Positions 46,528 to 55,830 of a stretch of DNA of 64,000 bases are shown one piece after another; position 1 is the first letter of the stretch, and the number at the start of each line of letters is the position of its first letter. The stretch spans positions 124,001-188,000 of the forward strand of contig JANVFP010000014.1 of the NCBI GenBank assembly GCA_027919835.1. The letters are read 5' to 3'. Below the pieces are notes generated by a model. That model saw nothing but the letters and a program-made list of their open reading frames with translations. It was not told the DNA's origin and searched no databases. Position numbers and translations under genes: made by a program. Origin of the DNA: Lentinula raphanica (taxonomy: Eukaryota > Basidiomycota > Agaricomycetes > Agaricales > Omphalotaceae).

Positions 46528-47659
46528 TCACAGTGTTTGCATGGGTGCTCCTTGTTCATCAAGTCGTTCACGAAGGTTATGTATTTCATCTCTCGCATCA
46601 GTAAGAAAACCTTCTAATTCTCTGACATGCTGTTTGAGTGCGTCATTGAGTGTCCACACAGCTTCAAGTGATTCCGTGAATTCTGCTGTTCCCGAAGCCA
46701 TCGTGGAGATGAGCTTTTGGTAGCTGTAAGACAATTTATTCAGAGCATATTTGATTCGAACCGACCTTATCATAGAGTCTCTGGATCTGAGTTTTTGTAC
46801 CTTGAAGTAACGATCCCCTGATTTCAGTTTGATACATTGTTTTCTGTGCCAGTTCATGTTGTAGCTGGACGACCTCGGAGTGAAGCTTTGCTGAAAATAT
46901 CTTTTGTAAGCAAATCGACAAAGGAATGGATCCAGACCTACTGCTCTTAAGCTGCAGTGCTGCAGACTCTTGTTTCAACCGCCGAGCTTTGGCTGATTCC
47001 ATATCTCTTTCCTGCCGCATGTCGTCTAGTGCCCTAGTGACCTCTAAGAGACGAGATTCCAGATTGATATAGTGTGCATTACTGGCCGAAAGATGGGCTA
47101 TAGTTTTTCGAGCATCATACAACTCTTTGTGTAATGTTTCAGAGGACACCTCGGCGAGCTCATTATTGACCAACGCTTGATCCAATTGCTATAGTCTGTT
47201 AATTTCCTCGGGTTATACCAAAAGCGGATCCACGAACCTTCTCTAGAGCCTGTTTTTCCCTGACCAATCGGGAAATTTGAACTTCGTTCTCTTGCGCCCC
47301 GATTGAAGAGGTCTGTTTGTGAGTCAAATTAGTGATTTCAATACTTAACGAGTTTTGACTGAAACTCACATCTTGTAAATGCAGAAGCAAAGTATTTCCA
47401 ACATCTAGATACCGATTCATAGTAAAATTTTGAGATTTACAAAGCACACACCATTCGTGAAAGTGATCTGCTCTTCCAGACGCAACTTTGTGCTGTTCCA
47501 TGCGTTATAGTTTTTGCAATCGTTTTTTTGACAGCAACATGTTGGTGTCGGTGAGAATTCTTCAGAGAATCCAGAAGAAAAAGCTTCTTTCAATTGAGCA
47601 ATGCTTGCAGTCAGTTCATGAGAGGCATTCATGATGTCGCAAACTTGGAGAGCAAGCAT
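46528..47659 (-). CDS. Coiled-coil protein with Cys-rich N-terminal segment
   Basis: The minus-strand ATG at 47659 starts MLALQVCDIMNASHELTASI. A CCCQKNDC segment follows (TPTCCCQKNDCKNYNAWNS), then several short exons with heptad patterns: ENEVQISRLVREKQALEK, TLHKELYDARKTIAHLSASN, LLEVTRALDDMRQERDMESA, KLHSEVVQLQHELAQKTMYQ and ALKQHVRELEGFLTDARDEI. It ends CAPMQTL-like residues at a TGA (46528-46530). The layout of short exons, each a piece of coiled coil, is like the gene at 25695-26695 and the long gene at 29720-37066. No catalytic motif is seen. Confidence 0.6.
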
Positions 47660-48844
47660 GGGACCGGACCGGACCCGAATCCCCCGCCCCTCCCTGTATC
47701 CTTCCATTGTGTTCGCTTCAACTTTCCCCCTTTCCTTATGATTCTGGGCAATGCCTAGTCCTTCCTCAGTCACACAAGACGCTTGATATTCAGGTAATAG
47801 ACAGGCGTAGTGAATCAGTCAATTCGAAGAACCTCCCGATGGTGGAGCGTGGGTCTATGTCAGTGTATGGACGTCGTGTGAAATACCAATCCAAGAACTA
47901 TACCCTACACTACTCGAATAGTACTTGAAAGGCCTGGTTGACGATAGCAAAGTGTTCTTCCGTGTGCAAAAGCAACTAAGGGTCCAATATTAGTACTGAG
48001 TTGGATTTACTTGTGCCGAGTCGTAAGTAAACTCGAAAAAGCAAAATCACCTTCAGGGCAGTGACATGTCTCAGCGCTCCCTTCAGACTGCAATGCTGGA
48101 GTTACTGGCTTGGGTATAAGCCGTGCGCATGAGGACCAGGTCGTTGTCCAGTTACTCTGCTATTCTGGGAACATAATGCGAACGCCGAAATGATATGCAT
48201 ATTACGATAACGTGTGATAATTAGGAAGCTAGCCAAATGACGCTGGACCAGATTATGCGCATTGATCTCAAGCCAATCTCAAGTCTCCAGTATCCAAGAC
48301 CAGGGGGCGAACGTGGCGTTTTCTGCAACAGTACTTATGGGTATGAAAGTCATAACAGCATGTTTGAGAACCTACGCTATGCTTGTATACACATGCCATT
48401 TACTAATTCCAACAGAAATACTTGACGGAAGGAAAAAGGAACGGAGGAGAGCGGAGGAGTGGGATTTAGTTTGACGGTGACAGATGAGGAGAGAATTCAA
48501 GAGGTGCCACGCGGAAGTTGATTATCAAATCCTTGACTACTCGGACCGTTGCCAATCAATTTCTCTCAGTCGACACCCTTCGTCCTTCGACGTCTCGACC
48601 TGCAATAGCTAGTATCCAATACCTCCGATACCCTCTTGCCTCAGGAGTGGCAATAAGGCTTCAAATACAGCTGACAACATCAGTGGGTGTTTTACCGAAT
48701 GAGTACTAGACAGAATGATTCGAAGTTCCTCACTGCCTGGTGTTTCCGTCGGAGTGCCTCATGTATTACACGAGGAACGCAGGTAGAGCCAGAGCAAAGA
48801 GTTTTAAGCAATCACAACTCACGAACGACTTGTGTCCCAAACTA
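47660..48844. other. No gene recognised; shared upstream region
   Basis: The coiled-coil gene reads left and the WD40 gene reads right from here, so this holds both upstream regions. An open frame at 48740-48844 is in frame with the WD40 start, so the WD40 protein might begin upstream. No known motif stands out. Confidence 0.35.
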
Positions 48845-51048
48845 ATGCTTGACCCCTCGTATAGTCTTCTAGGATCCATCGAAGCTCCAACCGACTCGAT
48901 CAATGCCTTGGCATTTTCCAAGGACGGTAAGTATTTAGCAAGCTGTGGTGACGATTTGTTCCTTCGTGTCTACGACGTCCATCGCAATCTTTCTCCAATC
49001 TGGACCTATCGAGGCAGAAGCCCATTCACAACTGCAATTTGGCACAAAGACGACCTATTCGCAGGCAATGGTGATGGCGAGGTGTTGATGTTTCAACCTA
49101 TAGCTGTTAGTCTCTCGTTCATGCCATCAAATGACTAACTCCTTTATTCGAATCCAGTACTGGTTCCGTAGGCAGCATGAGCAACTCATCGCAGAGCTGT
49201 ACAATCCAATCTACTTCCTGGAACTTGACGCAATCGGAAATCAGCTTCTTGTTTGCTCAGGCTCTCGTACTACATTGCTTGTGGAAAGAAGTAACCTTTG
49301 CACTTTGTCGTCGATGCCTTGAATATTAATCTGCTCAATAGAGTCTGGTCAATGGAAGCTCAGAGCTCATTTTGATTCGCCGAGCTCTTTTGCGGAAACT
49401 CCGGATTTTGGTGAACCTGACCATTTTGAAGAGCCTCAAGTGTTGGCTACCAGCGCACACTTCTTGGACGAGAACGGTTGGGTTGTTGTTGCATATCTTC
49501 ATCATGGACTATGGTAGGAAAAAAGTGATATGACTTCCAGGGCTTCCATTTACGCTTATCATCATTTATAGGAAGTATCAGATTGAAAGTGGCACGAGCG
49601 TATTGGTATGGGGTCCCGATGAAAAGATGTGAGTGTAATCGTGTCTAACCAAGCTTTTCTTTTTTTGAAAAGTCCAACGTTCGACAGCGGGTCTACGGCT
49701 CTCTCCCCGGACGGGACAGCCCTTGTTGCGACAAATATCCGCAGCGGCCTTGATTGGTTCAAGACATCGACAAGCACAAAATGGAGAAAGATGAGCTGTT
49801 CGCTTGAAGTTTCAGAGTCGCACTCGAATATCCCGCTTCCTGTCTGCTTCATTGACAAGGGTAAATACGTCATCATGGGGACGTCCAAAGGTTACGCTGC
49901 AATCTTCCATACCAAGCACGGTAAAAAACTCATCTCCCTGGATCACGGTAATGGTGGGTTTCCTGTAAAGTTCTAGTCGCTTTCTTGAACATTCAAACAC
50001 TGGATTTTTCACAGACAAGACTTGGGTCACGGCTTTGGTGAGAGGCTCGCAAGCATGGTGATTCATGGAACTAACGTTGGCGTCCATGCATGCTCAAGGC
50101 TTATGTTCATCCACCAAAGAAATTGCAGCTGATAGCAACAGGTGATGGAAATTGTGGTGCGGATACCAAGATAAAGGTGTGGATCGAAGATGCTGAGCAA
50201 GACGTCACGACATCTTTGCTAAAGGACTGGAGCTTGCTGACTGGTCTGTCAAAATGCCTTCATGTGTTGACTGGACTGGTATGGCGGCTTCACCGTATGG
50301 TACGTCTGTTTCACGTTCACACACAACACCGATGTTTCTGACATCAGTGGCCTAGCTTCTCTCATTATTGAGGATCTCATACCATGCTTTCGCCATAGCC
50401 GGGCTTGCCTTCATAATGGTCCACTTCCTTCCCACTCAGCATATGGACGTTATCCAACGATCCTTCACCGCTTTATTTTCACTGCGATCTCCCATATCCT
50501 TGCAACATCCGCCACCTACTGCCACCACCACCCATCAAACATACTCCCACACACCACGCAGCACACGCACATTGGCGTCCTTTGCGAAACCTCTGTCCTC
50601 GCCTGATAGACAGACTTCTATGACACCCATGACTGCTTCCACCAAGGTTTGGATCGCATCTATTAGCACCACGGACTCAAGTCTCATGTCGTTTATCACC
50701 ATTCCGAGTTCAAGAAGAATTCGGACTGCCTCTATCGCTACCACCCACTCCAGTGCTACATCGGTCACATCCGCTCTGAGTCCAACAACGGTCTCGACAG
50801 TGTTCGAAACTGTGTCTAACGACGTCATCGACCCCAGTGCTATATCGGCCACAACTGCTCCAAGTCCAACAACAGTTTGGACAGTCTCTGACGAAGCCAT
50901 GGACTCCAGTACCATTCCAGTTATGACCGTTGTGGCGAAAGTTTCAACTGCTTCGGAAAGTAGTGATGACTTCAGTGCGCCACAGGGTGCTACGCAGAGT
51001 TCACGTACGAGTGAATCAGGAATCTGGGAGCAGATTTTTGATTTGTGA
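48845..51048 (+). CDS. WD40-repeat protein with membrane anchor and Ser/Thr-rich tail, copy 2
   Basis: A good start is the ATG at 48845 (MLDPSYSLLGSIEAPTDSIN), though the frame is open farther upstream. Several exons join: INALAFSKDGKYLASCGDDL..RVYDVHR, IWHKDDLFAGNGDGEVLMFQ, YFLELDAIGNQLLVCSGSRT, HFLDENGWVVVAYLHHGLW, GSTALSPDGTALVATNIRSG, GKYVIMGTSKGYAAIFHTKH and LIATGDGNCGADTKIKVWIE. These are WD40-like blades. A membrane helix follows (YHAFAIAGLAFIMVHFLP), then a ~190-residue Ser/Thr-rich tail with loose repeats containing SPTTVxTV, ending GIWEQIFDL. Copy 1 (15811-17606) has the same blade-then-helix order but only a short tail. The exact exon before the helix (50200-50370) is not resolved. 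Confidence 0.6.
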
Positions 51049-51359
51049 ATCATAGTGACCTTTAGTGACACTGTGTATTGGTAAATGAGAATTCTCTACG
51101 ATTGTGGAATTGCCAATGAAAAAAGAAGAAAGCGTCCTGATGTACTCATCGGGTATATGATATAACGACTCACGACAGATTCCGAGTTTGGTGCGCACCA
51201 GCCCGTACCAGCCCATACCAGCTGCCATCGATACGAATCTGAGCTCGTGTAAAGAGCATGTTTGCATCCCATATGTAAAACGCATGAGGTCAGGAATCTC
51301 TGGCTACTTAAATACCGACATCAATTTTCACTTGTACTCTAGCGAACGATTTCCCAGCG

Positions 51360-52027
51360 ATGCCTGTACTTCGCCGACGTCGGCTTTCCCCTTCACTTTG
51401 CCTACTCCCTGGGTATCTTTTCAATGGAAAGAAAACTTCGGAATCCCGATATCGTGTGGGTCAAATTTCATTTGGATTGGTATGCCAGACTGATGTCGAA
51501 GTGCAGATTACGGGTACAACATTCGGACTGTATTTTCCCTTTGCATCACCTCAACCCAAAAGCGTCCAATTTCCATCCCAGAATGCTCGAGAAACCGCTC
51601 CAGTCAATCGAAGACATAATCGTGATATTTTCTTCAGCCGAATGTTCTCGCCTGATTTCCAGGCCGATAATCTTTTCACCACGCTTGTGATTGTTGAAGG
51701 ACGAAGGTTTGTTGTATCTGGTACCTATAACCAGTGTATGGAGGGATCCAATGAAGCGGTGAACGGTATAGGCTGTAAGGGGATTTTCAAAGGGGATGTC
51801 GGAGTCTGCTTTCTCGGGAAGATTGAAAGAGATCGCTTTCTTGAAGGCCTTCCCCGCTTTGCTAATGCAGCTGAAAAGAAACGAATCTTACGCAGGGTGT
51901 TGCGAAGGTTAGATCCATCATTTCTTTTTCTGCAGACGTCCGTCTTACAATTTCATGTAGCTTTACTCGGAACGTTAGAAACCACGTAGAACATCATGCG
52001 CGGTTGTCCCATGTTATCCGAGGATGA
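51360..52027 (+). CDS. Unnamed fungal family, member B
   Basis: The ATG at 51360 starts MPVLRRRRLSPSLCLLPGYL. Exon 1 (51360-51907) contains a repeat of FGLYFPFASPQPK-type residues and the family core: FQADNLFTTLVIVEGRRFVV, SGTYNQCMEG, NGIGCKGIFKGDVGVCFLGK and EKKRILRRVLRR. A GTTAGA..GTTAG intron (51908-51978) leads to a short last exon NHVEHHARLSHVIRG. The aligned core and the terminal VIR(A/G) show it is a paralogue of member A at 44006-44816. The function is unknown. Confidence 0.6.
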
Positions 52028-53114
52028 TGTCTACCCGAACCAGCCTATGGCCGATGAAATACTGTGCTGTTTGTATATTTGAATCCATGGTCTTTGTTGT
52101 ATGTTGACCTTAACACTGGTATGAGCGATGTTTGCAGACTACCAACTCCGATGGTGGGGTGGTCTAAATGTACTGCCGATGCTTGCGCGCGCGCGACCAG
52201 TCCTGGCAGACAGGCCGTACATGTTTCATGAGGCTATCCTGGTCTCAAGCCGGCGGTCTTCTCTCTTACGTTGCGAGACGTTATTGTAACCAGTGTGAGC
52301 GCGTCGAGAGTGTGGATTTGACAAAGAACTTAGAGGTAAGTGGTGAAATAGTAGACGAGAAAGGAGGAATGAATATGCTCGATAGTTGAGGCCAAAGGCA
52401 TTTTCGATTGACGCGTCGTCTCCGTTGGTGCAGCCCCCAAATATACATACGAGTCCGCGCTGAGATTACAGATCTAGAGATTCGGCCGAAATCACGTATA
52501 AGGCCCAGAATGGCAGCAACAAGCGCCCACGTCGACCGTTGGTTCACAACAACCATCACGACATCACGATGTTGAACCAGCTGTGGTACTGGGCCTTTTT
52601 GGCGATTCTCCTGCTTGAAACCGGTCAGTGCCCCACTCTTCAGTTTTTTTCGCGTGCTCTTGGATACCCTCTTGAATACCCATGGCCATGTCCTGTTGGT
52701 CATGAAACCATCCGACTCGAGGCGGTTTTGTAGGGGCGTAGAGCGTTCTCGCCAGGACGTCAACCCCTACAAAGCATCCACCCCCGAATCGCGGTCAGAC
52801 CCCAACACATGTGACAACAAGCGCATGAAGCGCTCTTGGACCGTAGATATCGCAGAGCTAACCACGAATTTCGTAGGCCTGGTCGACGCATCCAACGTGG
52901 AGGTCATAACCCGTACGGTAGGTTCACTCGACCGCCCTATATTACCAAAATCAGGCTGACAACCGGCCAGACGCGCTCCGGTCGTGTGTTTGGCTACATT
53001 GTAGCCAACCTGTCGCTGCAAAGCCGGATTATTCAAGCCCAGGAGGAGAATCAAGAAATTCCGCTGGATTACGTCGACGCTTCTCAGGTCAACATTCCAC
53101 CTGTAGCTGTAGGT
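52028..53114 (+). other. Possible 5' exons of TET/JBP gene 2; otherwise unassigned
   Basis: From about 52836 a plus-strand frame reads coding-like and ends LTTGQTRSGRVFGYIVANLS, then IIQAQEENQEIPLDYVDASQ and VNIPPVAV, with a possible donor at 53114. It could splice in phase to the TET/JBP exon at 53878. An overlapping second frame (ELTTNFVGLVDASNVEV) makes the exact model unclear. The stretch 52028-52800 shows nothing I can support. Confidence 0.4.
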
Positions 53115-53211
53115 TTAATGCATAACGACTGGACAACTGTCCCCACTCATTATGCGTAATGAATGGACAGTTATCCCACCACTGTACAACTGGGATTCAG
53201 TGCCCAACCTG

Positions 53212-53435
53212 CATCAGGAAAAATATATCTAGGCCCAGGTTGCCCAGAATTGCCTGGAGACACCCCCAAAATCCCAGGCAGTTTGAAGACTTTGAAATTA
53301 TTTCAAGTCAACCTAGTGTCTTCAGGTTTACCTGAGTTGCTTTGAAAATCTTTGGAAATCTTTGAATATCTCTGGGAAGCCTGGGCTTTTGGGGGTGTCT
53401 CTAGGCTCTCTGGGCTGAGGGTATTTTTCCTGATG
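53212..53435. mobile_element. MITE-like foldback element, copy 2
   Basis: It begins CATCAGGAAAAATA and ends TATTTTTCCTGATG, flanked by TG on both sides. Inside, GAGACACCCCCAAAA and CTTTTGGGGGTGTCTC mirror each other, as in the copy at 32155-32352. It is nested inside the TTAA-flanked element and must have arrived later, or was carried along with it. Confidence 0.75.
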
Positions 53436-53699
53436 TGGGTTAGCAATGGTTAGGGGTTAGGGTTGGGTTAGGGGTTGGGTTAGGGGTTAGGGTTTGGTAT
53501 ATTTTCATTAGTAGTGACTGTGTTAGGGTTAGGGCTGGTTAGGGTTTAGGGTTAGTTAGGGTTTAGGGTTGGTTAGGGTTAGGAGGTTAGGGGTTGGGTT
53601 AGGTTAGGGGGTTAGGGGTTGGGTTAGGTTAGGGGTTAGGGGTTGGGGTTGGGTTAGGGGTTGGGGGTTGGGGTTGGGTTAGGGTTGGGTTAGGGTTTA
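53436..53699. repeat. Interstitial telomere-like (TTAGGG) tract
   Basis: Degenerate units TTAGGG, TTAGGGG, TTGGG and TTAGGGTT fill about 260 bases, interrupted once by an AT-rich segment (about 53500-53520). TTAGGG is the usual telomere repeat in mushrooms. The G-rich strand is the plus strand. The tract lies inside the inverted-repeat element, so it is not a chromosome end. Confidence 0.85.
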
Positions 53700-53877
53700 A
53701 AATTTGAGGTTATATTGATAGCCCAAAATAGAAAACCCCCTATAGGGGGGGTTAGTTTTTTCCAAAAATGGCTATTTCAGGAGATATGGATAATTCATTT
53801 ATCTACTGGATAGCTGTCCATTCATTACGCATAACGAGTGGGGACAGTTGTCCAGTTGTTATGCATTAATCTTACAG

Positions 53878-55377
53878 CCTCAGCTGAACATTCTGCCGTC
53901 ACCCAGCAGTGCATCCCCACCTGGCACTTCCCAACCTTCGACTTCTACCCCCACCCTACGTTGGACATGGAGTCCGATGGGGACGACGACGAATCGGACG
54001 ACGACGCGCACCAGCGCCCATCACGGAAGCGTAAACGCGCTGTCGAAGAAGAAGTTGACGAGAACGAAGATGAGGACGAAGGGCCGCCTCAAAAATGGCA
54101 CCGTCCAGCTCCTCCCTCTACCCCGGAGCGTCCGCCAAGCCCCCATCGAGAGCGCCGTAAACTTCAACGTAGGAACAAGAGGCGGGCTCGAAGGGTTGGG
54201 GCCATTCACGCACCAACGTCGTCAAAGCATAGGGCCCGTCTGGCAAGGGCCGCCTCAACGGTGGAGGTCGACTTCGATAGCGGTCATATCCTAAACTTTA
54301 CATCGGGCTATTTGGGCCGAGAACGGGTCAAGAAGGAGGTCAAAGCTGAGCGCCGGGTGTACGAGCTCGAGGAGCTGGTGGGTGAAAATTCGTATTGGAA
54401 ATTCCAGGTTCTTTGGGCCAATATCAACGATTCGTAAGTGCACGAACCGACCGTGGGCTCATATACTGATTGATAAGGCTAGGGGACCTACCCTTATTGC
54501 AGATACCAATGGTCGGGTTTTCGCATCACGCATTTCCCCCCCAGCCGGGGATCCAACGTTTCAACAGGCGGCAGAGGAGACTGCAAATATCCTAGACCAA
54601 TACCGCCCCTCGTTCTTCAACGTCCGCAAGCCAGTTCCAGAGCATCGACGCGGTGACTTTCCTGTGAAGGCCATGGGGGTATCCTACGGTGGAGGACAAG
54701 AGGTAAGTCCCCAACCATGCCTCATCCAGCATACGCTGATCTTTCTTCCCTAGGAAGCGAAGGAGCTTTACCAGTCCGACAAAGATCTGGAGCTGCTCAA
54801 CCGCATTCGCCAAATGCCATGCTTTCAGCGTTTGGCCGGCCATGCGTCCGCGGCATTTTTGACTTGGGCCCCTCGACTCTATTCCTTCTATTCAGAGTAC
54901 ATGAAAAAGCTGCAGGAGATGATGCCCAACCTTTCGTTCAACTTTGAAAGCAGCATCTTCGCATGTTGCACCCTCAATTTCGGACCAACCACCACCACAA
55001 TCGAACATGTAGACCATATGAATTATTGCTACGGGTGGTGCGCCATCACTGCTCTGGGTAACTTTGACTTCCAACTCGGAGGCCACCTCGTTCTCTGGGA
55101 TCTCAAATTGGTGGTGGAGGTTCCACCAGGCTGGACGATGCTGATTCCCTCAGCATTTCTCCGGCATTCCAACACCAGTCTACAACCCGGTGAAACCCGC
55201 TTTTCCCTTACACAGTACACAGCAGCTGGCTTATTCAGGATCATTGATGATGATGGGGTGGCACGGAGCAAAATGACTGCAAAGGAACTAGCACAGGCAG
55301 AACAACAGCAGATTATGCAGATAACGGACGCTCTAAATAGATACTCTACATTAGATGAGCTATTAGTGCAGGCGTAG
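53878..55377 (+). CDS. TET/JBP-like 2-oxoglutarate/Fe(II) dioxygenase, copy 2
   Basis: Exons 53878-54433, 54483-54702 and 54754-55377 join in frame; upstream exons may lie before 53115. If translation started locally, an ATG at 53966 (MESDGDDDESDDD) would serve. The N-terminal part is strongly acidic, then basic (RRKLQRRNKRRARR). YELEELVGENSYWKFQVLW, GPTLIADTNGRVFASRISPP and MGVSYGGGQE follow. The catalytic core has IEHVDHMNYCYGWCAITALG (HxD), FQLGGHLVLWDLKLVVEVPP, MLIPSAFLRHSNTSL (distal His) and PGETRFSLTQYTAAGLFR (Arg). These are the TET/JBP signature residues, all present. The family oxidises modified bases in DNA; the substrate here is unknown. Compared with copy 1, HRD is HVD and the C-terminal extension differs (EQQQIMQITDALNRYSTLDE). 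Confidence 0.85.
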
Positions 55378-55830
55378 TTCTTTACCATAAACTTTGCAAA
55401 TGCCAAGTCTGCGATATGCATGCTCTAGTGTCCTGATCAATATACATAAATATATCCCATCTCAGTGTTAGGTGTTCAATTGCTTGAGAACACTGTTGAA
55501 GTTGTGCACCTTGTAATGCCTTGTAGTACTGGTGATCGGTTTATTTCTTGCATGACCAAATTCTTGATCATCGTTGCGACATTTCTTCCTTCAGGGAGTA
55601 CAGAAGTTATGACTGATCATCATTGCGACGTTTCATCCTTCAGGAGTACAGAAGTTATGACTGATTAATGTTGAACGTTGAACAACTACAGTATACGTAT
55701 CAATATCAGATGGCGAAAGCCCATATTCCGATACTAAACCCTACTGAATACGTATCCATTTTTCTTCAGCTCCCTAATCAAAGTCGAACACATCAGCTTC
55801 AATTGAGACGTGTGAGGACGATATATATAC

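Larger units (their letters stand above)
53115..53869. mobile_element. TTAA-flanked inverted-repeat element carrying a nested MITE and a telomere-like tract
   Basis: Left arm 53115-53176 (TTAATGCATAACGACTGGAC..) and right arm 53808-53869 are inverted repeats of 62 bases with three mismatches. Both ends include TTAA (53115-53118 and 53866-53869), the target site of piggyBac-type transposons. No transposase frame exists inside, so it is non-autonomous. It appears to lie within an intron of TET/JBP gene 2, just after the donor and just before the CTTACAG acceptor. Confidence 0.75.
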
